NCBI RefSeq assembly: GCF_000159135.1
Contig: NZ_GG667531.1
Location: 1 to 64,000 of the forward strand
DNA from: Corynebacterium striatum ATCC 6940
Lineage (GTDB): Bacteria; Actinomycetota; Actinomycetes; Mycobacteriales; Mycobacteriaceae
Reading direction: 5' to 3'
Length of the DNA: 64,000 bases
Within the stretch, counting starts at the first letter, position 1; every line of letters starts with the position of its first letter. Shown piece after piece: positions 43,999 to 52,762 of this stretch. Below the pieces are notes generated by a model. It was not told the DNA's origin, did no database searches, and saw nothing but the letters and a program-made list of their open reading frames with translations. A program made the translations under genes and the position numbers.

Positions 43999-44763
43999 AT
44001 GTCGCCTGAAAGAAACCGCACCCTCCGTGGCCCACTGCTTTTGCGTACCGATGGCCAGCAAGAGTCCACCTTCGATCAGCGCCTTTTGGAGTCCGGCGCT
44101 GACCACGAGTGGCAGCACGCCGATCCGTGGCGAGTGCTGCGCATCCAGGGTGAGTTCGTGGCCGGATTCGACGCTCTGTCCAAGCTGCCCAAAGCAGTTA
44201 CCGTGTTTGGCTCAGCGCGCATGGGGGAGGGCACACCAGAGTACGACCTGGGCGTGCGCGTTGGCGAGGCGTTGGCCAAGTCGGAATATGCCGTCATCAC
44301 TGGCGGTGGCCCCGGCGTCATGGAGGCCGCCAACCGCGGCGCATATGAAGCAGATGGGCTCTCCGTGGGCCTAGGCATCGAGCTCCCGCACGAGCAGGGG
44401 CTCAATGAGTACGTGGACCTGGGACTGAACTTCCGTTACTTCTTTGCTCGCAAGACGATGTTCCTCAAGTACTCTCAGGCGTTTATCTGCCTGCCTGGTG
44501 GCATGGGCACCATGGACGAGTTTTTCGAGGTGCTGTGCATGGTTCAGACCGGCAAGGTGACCAACTACCCAATTGTGCTCATGGGTACCGAGTACTGGTC
44601 GGGTCTCGTTGAATGGCTCAAGTCCACCTTGGCGGCGGGTGGTTTCATCAACCCGGAGGACCTCGATCTCTTCCTCGTCACCGATGACGTCGATGAGGCG
44701 GTTGCCCATATCGTGGAGTGCCACAAGGTGATGAGCGACAAGCGAGTCCGCAATGAGCGCTAG
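43999..44763 (+). CDS. LOG-family Rossmann protein (TIGR00730 type)
   Basis: 254-aa protein of the lysine-decarboxylase-like LOG family. GGGPGVMEAANRGA (residues about 99-112) and PGGMGTMDEFFE (about 167-178) are the PGGxGTxxE motif and its partner, the active site of cytokinin riboside monophosphate phosphoribohydrolases. True function in bacteria is nucleotide hydrolysis, not decarboxylation. It overlaps folP2 by 11 bp. The same position is Rv1205 in Mycobacterium tuberculosis. Confidence 0.92.
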   Translation: MSPERNRTLRGPLLLRTDGQQESTFDQRLLESGADHEWQHADPWRVLRIQGEFVAGFDALSKLPKAVTVFGSARMGEGTPEYDLGVRVGEALAKSEYAVITGGGPGVMEAANRGAYEADGLSVGLGIELPHEQGLNEYVDLGLNFRYFFARKTMFLKYSQAFICLPGGMGTMDEFFEVLCMVQTGKVTNYPIVLMGTEYWSGLVEWLKSTLAAGGFINPEDLDLFLVTDDVDEAVAHIVECHKVMSDKRVRNER

Positions 44764-45589
44764 CCTCGCCCGAGTCATGGCGATTGTCAATCGCACCCCT
44801 GACTCTTTTTATGACAAAGGCGCCACCTTCGCGGAGGAACTTGCCATTGAGCGTTGCTCGGAGGTCATCAAACAGGGCGCCAGCATTGTCGACATTGGCG
44901 GCGTGAAGGCTGGGCCTGGCGAAGCCGTCGATGCACAGGAAGAAATCGATCGCGTGGTTCCCACCATCGCTGCGGCGCACGAACGCCACCCGGACGTGAT
45001 CATCTCCGTCGATACGTGGCGTGCCAGCGTGGCCGAGGCAGCCATCGCCGCCGGCGCCACGCTCGTCAACGACACCTGGGCTGGATGGGATCCCGAGCTC
45101 ATTGAGGTAGCCGGCCAGCGCAAGGTGGGCTACGTCTGTTCCCATACCGGCGGCGTGACTCCGCGCACGCGTCCGTATCGCGTGCACTTTGACGACGTCG
45201 TCGCAGACGTCATCGCCGAAACTACGGCGCTGGCGGAAAAGGCAGCCACGCTTGGCTGCCCGGAAGAGCTGGTCTATATCGATCCCACACACGACTTTGG
45301 CAAGAATACCTTCCACGGTTTGGAGCTGCTGCGTCGCATTGACGAGGTGGTGGCCACCGGTTGGCCGGTGCTCATGGCCCTATCAAACAAGGACTTCGTA
45401 GGGGAGACCTTGGATCGCGGCGTCGGCGAGCGCGTCTTTGGCACTCTGGCGGCCACGGCTTGGTCTGCCGCGCATGGCGTGGCAGCATTTCGCGTCCACG
45501 AGGTTGCGGAAACCCTCGACGTCATCCGCATGACCGCCGCCATCCAGGGGCACATGGCGCCGCTGAACACAACACGTGGGCTTGCATGA
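44753..45589 (+). CDS. folP2: Dihydropteroate synthase-like protein (FolP2 type)
   Basis: 278-aa TIM-barrel protein of the dihydropteroate synthase family. The first signature reads MAIVNRTPDSFYDKG and the second DIGGVKAGPG, where true synthases have DIGGESTRPG. That altered pterin-loop is the FolP2 form, which in Mycobacterium tuberculosis (Rv1207) lacks detectable synthase activity. It lies next to gpgS as in mycobacteria. Start ATG 44753 overlaps the LOG gene; the stop overlaps gpgS by 4 bp. Confidence 0.85.
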   Translation: MSASLARVMAIVNRTPDSFYDKGATFAEELAIERCSEVIKQGASIVDIGGVKAGPGEAVDAQEEIDRVVPTIAAAHERHPDVIISVDTWRASVAEAAIAAGATLVNDTWAGWDPELIEVAGQRKVGYVCSHTGGVTPRTRPYRVHFDDVVADVIAETTALAEKAATLGCPEELVYIDPTHDFGKNTFHGLELLRRIDEVVATGWPVLMALSNKDFVGETLDRGVGERVFGTLAATAWSAAHGVAAFRVHEVAETLDVIRMTAAIQGHMAPLNTTRGLA

Positions 45590-46320
45590 ACGTCAGCGTT
45601 ATCATCCCCGCGTTGAATGAGGAAGCCACCGTCGCCGATGTCGTACGCGCCTGCCGTGCGGATAACCCGGCAGAGGTCCTCGTCATCGATGCCGACTCCG
45701 TCGATCTCACTGCGCAACGCGCGCGTGACGCCGGGGCGACGGTGCACAACTGGCGGGACATCCTTCCCGACATTTCTCCTCGCCCAGGAAAAGGCGAATC
45801 CCTATGGCGCGGGGTAGCTGCCGCGCGAGGAGACATCGTGGTTTTTGTCGATGCAGACTTAGAATCTGCCCGGCCGGGAATGGTCAAGGAGCTTGTTGCT
45901 CCGTTTACTGAACCGCGAATACAAATGGTGAAGGCTACCTACCGCCGCACTATCGACGGCGCTCCCAGCGGCGGTGGCCGCGTCACGGAGCTCACAGCAA
46001 AGCCGTTGTTGCATATGTTTTTCCCTGAGCTCAGCGTCATCTCCCAACCGCTGGGCGGGGAGTATGCGCTGCGACGCGACGTCGCATGTGCCCTGCCGTT
46101 TGTCTCCGGGTACGGGGTCGAAGCAGGACTGCTAATCGACGTCGCCAAGCGCTACGGCGTGGAATCAATCGCCGAGGTGGACTTAGGAGAGCGCGTGCAT
46201 CGCAACCGACACCTCCACGAGCTTGCCCCCATGGCTGATGTCGTGGCGCAGACAATCCTCTCGCGTGCCGCAGTCGTAGGTCCTATTGATCAACGCCTCG
46301 CCCTTAACAGTAAGCTCTAG
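45586..46320 (+). CDS. gpgS: Glucosyl-3-phosphoglycerate synthase
   Basis: 244-aa GT-A glycosyltransferase (GT81) that joins glucose from NDP-glucose to 3-phosphoglycerate, the first step toward glucosylglycerate and methylglucose lipopolysaccharide. VSVIIPALNEEATVADVV (residues 3-20) and VDADLESARPG (metal-binding DAD near 86) are diagnostic. The ATG at 45586 overlaps the folP2 TGA (ATGA). It is shorter at the N-terminus than mycobacterial GpgS, which begins with an extra segment of about 40 residues. Confidence 0.9.
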   Translation: MNVSVIIPALNEEATVADVVRACRADNPAEVLVIDADSVDLTAQRARDAGATVHNWRDILPDISPRPGKGESLWRGVAAARGDIVVFVDADLESARPGMVKELVAPFTEPRIQMVKATYRRTIDGAPSGGGRVTELTAKPLLHMFFPELSVISQPLGGEYALRRDVACALPFVSGYGVEAGLLIDVAKRYGVESIAEVDLGERVHRNRHLHELAPMADVVAQTILSRAAVVGPIDQRLALNSKL

Positions 46321-46323
46321 CCT

Positions 46324-46695
46324 ATGCTGTCGTGGATTTTGTTAATTGCAGTTTTGCTCGCGCTCGTGATCCTAGGAACCTGGGTGTGGGGTTCTATTTT
46401 TGGGCGTGGCGAGGTGTTTTCCGACCTTGACGAACGCCGTGACCTTGTTGAAGACAACCGGAAGGCGTTGCGCGAGGATCGCTTTGATGACATCCGCTTT
46501 GACGTTGTCTCTTATGGCTACCGTCAGACCCAAGTCGACGCTCTCCTTAACGAACTGGAAAAACGTCTGACCTCCACAGGCACCAATTCTGAAGCTTCCA
46601 CCGGTGAAACGGCTGCAGCAACAGAGGAATCCGCCGAATCTGGAAAGCAAGGCCTATCTGCGCCGCTTAAAAACACTAGTCCGCAACGTGACTAG
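46324..46695 (+). CDS. Small membrane protein with DivIVA-like domain
   Basis: 123-aa protein: one N-terminal membrane helix (WILLIAVLLALVILGTWVWG), then the DivIVA-like DUF motif FDVVSYGYRQTQVDALL and a low-complexity Thr/Ala/Glu tail. Actinobacterial proteins of this type (Rv1209-like) bear the segment that recognises the pole-growth protein Wag31/DivIVA. It starts 3 bp after gpgS and likely belongs to the same operon. The cellular role is inferred from the motif only. Confidence 0.8.
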   Translation: MLSWILLIAVLLALVILGTWVWGSIFGRGEVFSDLDERRDLVEDNRKALREDRFDDIRFDVVSYGYRQTQVDALLNELEKRLTSTGTNSEASTGETAAATEESAESGKQGLSAPLKNTSPQRD

Positions 46696-46758
46696 GAAAA
46701 CGGCGTAGAGTGGTTGGGGTAACCCAAATAATTTGAATCCCAAAGGAGCGGAACAACT

Positions 46759-46926
46759 ATGGCAGCTATGAAGCCACGCACGACAGGTGGGCCAATGGAA
46801 GCAGTTGAGGAGTCCCGCAAGATTGTTATGCGAATCCCCTCCGATGGTGGTGGTCGAATCGTCGTTGAACTCACCAAAGAGGAAGCAGCTGAACTCGGTT
46901 CACTCCTAACTGAAGTTTCCAGCTAG
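46759..46926 (+). CDS. DUF3117 small actinobacterial protein
   Basis: 55-aa protein beginning MAAMKPRTTGGPMEAVEESR and ending in a helix (LTKEEAAELGSLLTEVSS), matching DUF3117, a short conserved actinobacterial family (Rv1211). Good RBS (AAAGGAG, 10 nt before ATG). It is short and easily missed. Function unknown; conserved place between the gpgS operon and the glycogen genes. Confidence 0.9.
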   Translation: MAAMKPRTTGGPMEAVEESRKIVMRIPSDGGGRIVVELTKEEAAELGSLLTEVSS

Positions 46927-46935
46927 TCTGAAAGC

Positions 46936-47802
46936 ATGCTTTCACACATCATCGATGTTCTGGCCGACCCCAACGATGGCTCTGCTCTCACCGGTGCGGA
47001 TGATTTCACCCGCCTGGTATCGGGATCGGGCCATTCCTTTGATGTAGCCAAGCAAGGTTACGTCACGCTCTCGGCAGGCGCAGGGCTTAAACATAAGGGC
47101 GACTCCATCGAGATGGTCAATGCCCGCGAGACCTTCCTCTCCCTCGGGCACTTTGCGCCGTTCGTGGAAGCAGTCACTGGCGCGGTCCAGGATGCACTGG
47201 ATGCAGCCGAACTGCCAGAAACCGTTGCCCCGACTCTGCTTGAAGTAGGTGCTGGCACAGGCTATTACCTAGCGCACACCCTCGACTCCATCGCGGACGC
47301 ACGCGGCATCGGCCTCGATATTTCACCACATGCTGCCAAGCATTTGGCAAAGTGCCACCCACGCGTCGGCGCAGTTGTAGCGGATGTGTGGGAACGCCTT
47401 CCGTTGCAGGACGATTCGGTGGATGCGATTTCCGTAGTCTTTGCCCCTCGCAACCCAGCCGAGTTTCAACGTATTTTGCGCCCGGGCGGCGAAGTTATCG
47501 TCTTGACCCCTGGTGTGGGCCACTTGGATGAATTGCGCGAACCTCTAGGAATCTTGGGCGTAGAGGAAGGCAAGATTGAGCGCATGTACGAGCAAGCCGC
47601 AGGCCATCTCGAACAAGCAGCCGACCCTGTGGACCTATCCTTCCCGATGAAACTCGACCGCGCTTCCATCGCAGCGCAGGTGGGAATGAGCCCTTCGGCC
47701 CGCCACCTGGGCGCTGAAGTTCTTGCAGAACGGATGGAGCTGCTTCCTGAATCTATGACGGTTACTGCGCGTGCGCGTCTCGACCGATTGCGCGCAGTAT
47801 AA
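46936..47802 (+). CDS. RlmA-like 23S rRNA (guanine-N1) methyltransferase, zinc finger lost
   Basis: 288-aa class I SAM methyltransferase. LLEVGAGTGYYLAH (residues about 100-113) is motif I; VFAPRNPAEFQRILRPGGEV contains the catalytic-loop APRN-like motif of RlmA/TlrB. The N-terminal motif HSFDVAKQGYVTL matches the RlmA RNA-binding region, but the usual CxxC zinc-ribbon is absent (here LADPNDGSALT). Family activity is m1G at 23S position 745/748. Loss of the zinc ligands is seen; its effect is unknown. Confidence 0.8.
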   Translation: MLSHIIDVLADPNDGSALTGADDFTRLVSGSGHSFDVAKQGYVTLSAGAGLKHKGDSIEMVNARETFLSLGHFAPFVEAVTGAVQDALDAAELPETVAPTLLEVGAGTGYYLAHTLDSIADARGIGLDISPHAAKHLAKCHPRVGAVVADVWERLPLQDDSVDAISVVFAPRNPAEFQRILRPGGEVIVLTPGVGHLDELREPLGILGVEEGKIERMYEQAAGHLEQAADPVDLSFPMKLDRASIAAQVGMSPSARHLGAEVLAERMELLPESMTVTARARLDRLRAV

Positions 47803-47864
47803 CCCAATTAAAAGGCGTGAATCCCCGGACCCTAGGTTAAGGGCTAGGGAGGGACATGCAGAAG

Positions 47865-47897
47865 GGCTGGAGACCACGTGGGGGTCTCCAGCCTTTT
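47865..47897 (+). terminator. Terminator after the RlmA-like gene
   Basis: Perfect 11-bp stem GGCTGGAGACC (47865-47875) with GGTCTCCAGCC (47883-47893), 7-nt loop, followed by TTTT. It also lies 20 bp past the stop of the convergent GH32-like gene and may serve both. Confidence 0.9.
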
Positions 47898-47916
47898 AGT
47901 CTTTAAATGTTGTGCC

Positions 47917-49359
47917 TTAGAGCTTAGAGCCCTTGCGCTGCCAGGATTGCTCGATTACAGCATCGCCGGAAGTCTCAACGATGACATCGGAACAGCCCTT
48001 CTCGAAGTAGACCCGGGAGCCCATTGCTACCTGGCCGCCGTCGGCGTAGACCTCCACAGTGGCGCCGTCGACTACGACGGTTAGGGAATCAGAGTCGCCT
48101 TCCGCGAGTTGAGCTATGGCCGGCTCGGAGTCCTTGAAATAGGAATCAAAAGCCTTAGCCATAGAACGATCAAGCGTCAAGGTGCTGCCTGCGTGGGTGA
48201 CCACGGCCGCTGGTTCACCGTTGCCGTCCAACAGAGTTACCGTGACGGAAGAGCCCTCTGGGACGTCCAGTACGCCGGTCCAGGAACGGGCGCGTTCAGA
48301 CTGACGGATTGCGTCCGGTAGGCCACGCGGCGGAGTCTGGAAGAGCTTTCCACCCTGCAGGGTCAGGTGGCGCGGCAGCGCCAGCGTATTGGCCCACCCC
48401 TCCTCCTTGAAGGATGGGTGCAGCGTGGGATCGTCGCCGCGGCCATTGCCGTTGAGCAAGCCGAAGATGAGGGCTTCGTCGTAACGCGTCTCCTGCGGAA
48501 TGGTTCCATCAGTGGTGTTGGTATTGCGCGGCCGCGAGAAGTCATGGCCGAAGTCAATGCGCTGGAAGCCAGACGCAATAGTAAAGGTGGTTCCTTCCAA
48601 GCGGCCCACCAAGTATCCGGACACGTCGCGATTGTTGCGTTCAAGGGTAAGAAGGAGGACGTCGTAAATGCGGCCGTCCACCTCGTCACGCAGGCGCACC
48701 AAGCGAGGGGAAACGACGGGCGGAATAGAGGAGTTCGCCGGCACCTCGCCCTCGTTGAAACCTGGCTCGCCATTGAATTCGAGCGGGCCCTCGACTTCCC
48801 AGGATAGACCGTCTGCAGAACGGAGAATTACCGGAAGCGGCGCATCAGAGTGCCCAGTCAGTGCAAGCATGAGCCAGCCCTCGTGGCCCTCGTCGCGGTC
48901 CTTTGCCGCCCAATCCGGAACAACCGAAGGGGAGCGGAAGCGCGAGTAGTTGGTGACGGAGCTAGCCACTTCGCCATAACGGACAACGTTTGGATCTAAC
49001 GAGTGACTGTCATCAGAAATCTCGCACACGTCTTGGAAGTCCGTGAAGCGGGCCAAACGCACCGAAGTGCCGGTGGAGGTCACCGAGGTGAAGTAAAGAT
49101 TGATGGCGTCTTCCCCCGCTGCCACGGAGCCCGCGCGCAGGGAAAGCTCGCCGCCGACAGGGGCCAGGACGTCGTCGCATTCCAGCCAGTCGAAGGGGAG
49201 TTCTTCAGAATATGTGTGGCCCCAATGCGCCGGAGCAGAAAGCTCATGACGGTACTGGAAGAACAGATGCCAAGTGCTGCCATCGAGAAGGACACCGGCA
49301 GGTGCTTCAAGAATTCCCGATTCCGGAACAAAGTGCAGTTCAGGACGATGAGTTGTCAC
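47917..49359 (-). CDS. GH32-like protein without catalytic aspartate (probable pseudo-glycosidase)
   Basis: 480-aa protein with the beta-propeller plus beta-sandwich build of GH32 (sucrose/fructan hydrolases): the HLFFQYRH strand, WGHTYSEEL, and the C-terminal sandwich with VVVDGATVEVYADGG. The nucleophile motif WMNDPNG, however, reads ILEAPAG, so the catalytic Asp is Ala, and the RDP motif reads RSP. Both changes are seen directly. It should not hydrolyse by the GH32 mechanism. It may bind a glycan or have another role. GTG start (AGGAAGG upstream); 23 bp after glgA on the same strand, so co-transcribed with glycogen synthesis. Confidence 0.75.
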   Translation of the reverse strand: MTTHRPELHFVPESGILEAPAGVLLDGSTWHLFFQYRHELSAPAHWGHTYSEELPFDWLECDDVLAPVGGELSLRAGSVAAGEDAINLYFTSVTSTGTSVRLARFTDFQDVCEISDDSHSLDPNVVRYGEVASSVTNYSRFRSPSVVPDWAAKDRDEGHEGWLMLALTGHSDAPLPVILRSADGLSWEVEGPLEFNGEPGFNEGEVPANSSIPPVVSPRLVRLRDEVDGRIYDVLLLTLERNNRDVSGYLVGRLEGTTFTIASGFQRIDFGHDFSRPRNTNTTDGTIPQETRYDEALIFGLLNGNGRGDDPTLHPSFKEEGWANTLALPRHLTLQGGKLFQTPPRGLPDAIRQSERARSWTGVLDVPEGSSVTVTLLDGNGEPAAVVTHAGSTLTLDRSMAKAFDSYFKDSEPAIAQLAEGDSDSLTVVVDGATVEVYADGGQVAMGSRVYFEKGCSDVIVETSGDAVIEQSWQRKGSKL

Positions 49360-49382
49360 GAATAACCTTCCTAAAAATGTGC

Positions 49383-50537
49383 CTATACGAGGGCGCGGTA
49401 GATGTCGACGGTTTGGGAAGCGATGGTGGCCCACGAGAACTCGTCGACTGCGCGTTTGCGGCCAGCTTGGCCGAATGCAGCAGCCCGCTCTTTGTCAGTA
49501 GCAACCTGATTGACAGCCGCGGCGAGGTCCGACTCAAAGGTAGCTGTATCGTTCTGGTCGTAGTGAACCAGCACGCCGGTCTCACCATTCACGACAACCT
49601 CGGGGATGCCTCCGACGTCAGACGCGACGACGGCGGTGCCACACGCCATGGCTTCGAGGTTCACGATGCCGAGCGGTTCGTAGATAGAAGGGCACACGAA
49701 AACTTCGGCGCCCGAGTAGACCTCCTGGATAAGGCTGCGCGAAAGCATCTCTTGTACCCAGAAGACTCCGTCACGGGTGGACTGTAGTTCCTCGACCAGA
49801 GCCTTGGTTTCCGCAGCGATTTCAGGGGTATCTGGAGCACCGGCGCAGAGGACCAGCTGGATGTCCTTGTCGAACTGGGCTGCAGCCTTTAGTAGGTGCT
49901 TTACGCCCTTTTGGCGGGTGATGCGGCCGACGAAAGCAACGACGGGGCGCTGCTTGTCGACGCCCAGGGTGTCGAAGTAGTCAGCCTGGCGCGGCTGCCA
50001 CAGCTGGGTGTCAATACCGTTGAGAACAACGTGCACCTTGGACTCATCGATGCGGGGATAAGCATCCAAGATAGCGCCCTTCATGCCGGCAGACACAGCG
50101 ATGACGGCATCGGCATATTCCATGGCGTTCTTCTCTGACCACGAGGAAATCTCGTAGCCGCCGCCGAGTTGCTCACGCTTCCATGGGCGATGCGGCTCCA
50201 AAGAGTGCGCAGTGACTACGTGCGGGATGTCGTAGAGGCGCGCCGCAAGATGCCCAGCCAAACCGGCATACCACGTATGTGAGTGTGCAATATCGATATC
50301 GGAGGCGGCAGTGGCCATGCGCAATCCGGTGGACAGCGTTTGGATAGCGGGGTTAGCTTGCGTCAGCTCCGGATCAACCCCGTGGGTGAAGACATCTTTT
50401 TCGTCGCGGGGCGCGCCAGTGCAATGCACTGATACGTCGATGAGTTCGCGCATAAATCGGGTCAGTTCGGCGACATGTACGCCTGCGCCACCATAAATCT
50501 CTGGTGGGTATTCTTTGGAAAAAATTCCGGCTCTCAT
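49383..50537 (-). CDS. glgA: Glycogen synthase / alpha-maltose-1-phosphate synthase
   Basis: 384-aa GT4-family GT-B glycosyltransferase. MRAGIFSKEYPPEIYGGAGVHVAE at the N-terminus is the KEYPP-YGGAG nucleotide-sugar loop; CPSIYEPLGIVNLEAMACG is the C-terminal E-x7-E donor site. The short actinobacterial type (GlgM, Rv1212c) uses ADP-glucose and glucose-1-phosphate to make maltose-1-phosphate as well as extending glucan. Divergent from glgC, whose product makes the ADP-glucose. Confidence 0.93.
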   Translation of the reverse strand: MRAGIFSKEYPPEIYGGAGVHVAELTRFMRELIDVSVHCTGAPRDEKDVFTHGVDPELTQANPAIQTLSTGLRMATAASDIDIAHSHTWYAGLAGHLAARLYDIPHVVTAHSLEPHRPWKREQLGGGYEISSWSEKNAMEYADAVIAVSAGMKGAILDAYPRIDESKVHVVLNGIDTQLWQPRQADYFDTLGVDKQRPVVAFVGRITRQKGVKHLLKAAAQFDKDIQLVLCAGAPDTPEIAAETKALVEELQSTRDGVFWVQEMLSRSLIQEVYSGAEVFVCPSIYEPLGIVNLEAMACGTAVVASDVGGIPEVVVNGETGVLVHYDQNDTATFESDLAAAVNQVATDKERAAAFGQAGRKRAVDEFSWATIASQTVDIYRALV

Positions 50538-50646
50538 GCCCTCCCAGAATACGGATTAAGTTAACCGTGTGCAGAAAAAGATCGCGGGGGTAGTTTCACA
50601 GATATTTCTCCTGCGAAACGTTTGAAAAGTGAATAGGTTGGAACAT

Positions 50647-51864
50647 GTGAAAACGCAGCCTAATGTCCTTGCCATTGTCCTCGCCGGCGGCGAAGGTAAG
50701 CGTCTCTTCCCGTTGACGGAGGATCGCGCGAAGCCCGCCGTTCCCTTCGGCGGCTCCTATCGCTTAATCGACTTCGTCTTGTCGAATCTCGTCAACGCGG
50801 GTTATCTCAAGATTGCAGTCTTGACTCAGTACAAGTCCCACTCCCTCGACCGTCACATCTCGCAGGCCTGGAATTTGTCGGGCCCTACTTCCCAGTACAT
50901 CGCTTCCGTTCCTGCACAGCAGCGCCGTGGCAAGCGTTGGTACAGCGGTTCTGCGGACGCCATCGTGCAGTCTCTCAACCTTATCTATGACGAGAAACCT
51001 GACTATGTCATCGTCTTCGGTGCTGACCACGTCTACCGCATGGATCCCCGGCAGATGGTCGAAGAGCACATCGCCACCGGCTTGGACTGTTCCGTTGCTG
51101 GTATTCGCGTACCGCGCTCAGAGGCGTCTGCATTCGGTTGCATCCAGGCTGATGGCATGGGCTCAATCACTGAGTTCTTGGAAAAGCCAGAGAACCCGCC
51201 ATCAACGCCAGATGATCCGAACATGACTTATGCGTCGATGGGTAACTATGTCTTCACCGCCGACGCTTTGATTGAGGCGCTGCTTGAGGATGAGCAGAAC
51301 GAGAACTCTGATCATGACATGGGTGGGGACATCATCCCTTATTTCGTTGAGCGCGGTCAGGCTCATGTTTATGACTTCATGGCTAACGAGGTTCCTGGCT
51401 CAACTGAGCGTGACCACGGCTACTGGCGCGACGTAGGTACCATCGACTCGTTCTACGAGGCGCACATGGACCTCATCTCTGTGCACCCAATCTTCAACTT
51501 GTACAACAACCGCTGGCCGATTCACTCCACCGATGAGTCCAACCTGCCGCCAGCAAAGTTTGTGCAAAATGGTATCGCACAATCGTCAATGGTGGCTCCT
51601 GGCTGCATCGTCTCTGGCGGTACGGTCCGCAACTCCGTCCTTTCTTCGGACGTCCATGTTGCAGACGGTGCAACGGTAGAGGGCTCCGTCCTTTTGCCAG
51701 GTGTGCGCGTAGGCAAGGGGGCGGTGGTTCGCCACGCCATCTTGGACAAGAACGTTGTTGTTTCCGATGGCGCAATTATCGGCGTTGACCGCGAGCGCGA
51801 TGAAGCCCGCTTCAAGGTCTCTGATGGCGGCGTAGTGGTTGTGGGCAAGAACGAGACTGTATAA
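50647..51864 (+). CDS. glgC: Glucose-1-phosphate adenylyltransferase (ADP-glucose pyrophosphorylase)
   Basis: 405-aa enzyme. [31 protein letters not shown] is the nucleotide-binding signature (first 20 residues are decisive), [11 protein letters not shown] and [10 protein letters not shown] bind substrate and metal, and a C-terminal left-handed beta-helix (about 295-405) gives allosteric control. GTG 50647 is favoured (GGTTGGAAC upstream, protein starts VKTQPNV); an earlier GTG at 50629 would add 6 residues. Forms the glycogen-synthesis pair with divergent glgA. Confidence 0.94.
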   Translation: MKTQPNVLAIVLAGGEGKRLFPLTEDRAKPAVPFGGSYRLIDFVLSNLVNAGYLKIAVLTQYKSHSLDRHISQAWNLSGPTSQYIASVPAQQRRGKRWYSGSADAIVQSLNLIYDEKPDYVIVFGADHVYRMDPRQMVEEHIATGLDCSVAGIRVPRSEASAFGCIQADGMGSITEFLEKPENPPSTPDDPNMTYASMGNYVFTADALIEALLEDEQNENSDHDMGGDIIPYFVERGQAHVYDFMANEVPGSTERDHGYWRDVGTIDSFYEAHMDLISVHPIFNLYNNRWPIHSTDESNLPPAKFVQNGIAQSSMVAPGCIVSGGTVRNSVLSSDVHVADGATVEGSVLLPGVRVGKGAVVRHAILDKNVVVSDGAIIGVDRERDEARFKVSDGGVVVVGKNETV

Positions 51865-51894
51865 AATCGCCTCTTAGGACTTGGGCTGCGATTA

Positions 51895-51943
51895 AAGCCG
51901 GGGTGGAGCTTCCTTTCAAAGGTTGGCTCCGCCCCGGCTTTTG
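51895..51943 (+). terminator. Terminator of glgC
   Basis: Long hairpin: AAGCCGGGGTGGAGC (51895-51909) pairs with GGCTCCGCCCCGGCTT (51925-51940), then TTTG. It is also 40 bp from the stop of the convergent methyltransferase gene. Confidence 0.9.
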
Positions 51944-51985
51944 TGCCCAGTTCGTCGCTAGTCTTTCAAGAGTTGTGACCGCTAG

Positions 51986-52630
51986 CTACTGCTTGGTGAT
52001 GAGGGTAAGTCCCGAGCCCAATGGAAGACGCGTGACAATCGCGCCCTCGAGGGAGCGCGCGAGTTCATCTGCCTCGCGGGCTGCCGCAGTGTCGCGGTCA
52101 GTACGCGTGGTGTCTGCGAGCGTTCCGTCGAGGAGGGAATTGGCCAGTACCAAGGTGCCGTGCTGGCGCAGCAGTGGGAATGCGGCGTTGATGAGTGCAG
52201 GCATATCCAGTGCAGGAACGTCGGCGAAGATGAGCTGGTAGGCGTCAGTTGCAAGGCGGCCCATCACCTCGAGTGGACGAGAAGGCAAGAAGCGTGCACG
52301 CGTGGTGGCGAATCCAGCCTCACGGAAGGTGGCCTTGGCCATGGCCTGGTGCTCTGCCTCCGGGTCGATACAGGTGACGATGCCGTTTTCGGGCAAACCC
52401 TGGAGGAGATAGATTCCTACCACGGCGGCAGCCGGGGTGATTGCTACTGCCTGCGCGCGCTCAGCACCAGTACTGGTGGCGGTGAGGGAGGTAAGCAGCT
52501 GTCCCGTTGCTTCATCAGGAACGGACAGGCCGTATTCCTCAGCATGGGAGCGTGCTCCGGCGAGTGCCTCAGAAACGTCGCTGGTGGATTCGATGTAAGA
52601 ACGCAATGCGTCGTATGCCGTAATAGTCAC
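51986..52630 (-). CDS. O-methyltransferase family protein (Rv1220c type)
   Basis: 214-aa SAM-dependent methyltransferase of the caffeoyl-CoA O-methyltransferase-like group. AITPAAAVVGIYLLQGLP and GIVTCIDPEAEHQAMA form motif I and the SAM-acidic loop; YQLIFADVPA is the metal/catalytic Asp strand. It sits divergent to sigE exactly as Rv1220c does to sigE in mycobacteria. Substrate unknown. Confidence 0.85.
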   Translation of the reverse strand: MTITAYDALRSYIESTSDVSEALAGARSHAEEYGLSVPDEATGQLLTSLTATSTGAERAQAVAITPAAAVVGIYLLQGLPENGIVTCIDPEAEHQAMAKATFREAGFATTRARFLPSRPLEVMGRLATDAYQLIFADVPALDMPALINAAFPLLRQHGTLVLANSLLDGTLADTTRTDRDTAAAREADELARSLEGAIVTRLPLGSGLTLITKQ

Positions 52631-52762
52631 AACCTAAACCTTAGGTAATTTTATACGTGCGCGGTGTCATGACGCCAGGATTGTTACTGATGAGATAAAT
52701 GATTTCTCTTCACAGAGTCTTAACAGAATAATGTCTGGCGTTTTGAAGCTAGGTATAGAAAA

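Noticed and set aside
44753-45589. True folate-pathway dihydropteroate synthase
   Set aside because: The DIGGESTRPG motif is replaced by DIGGVKAGPG and the gene sits in the FolP2 position beside gpgS.
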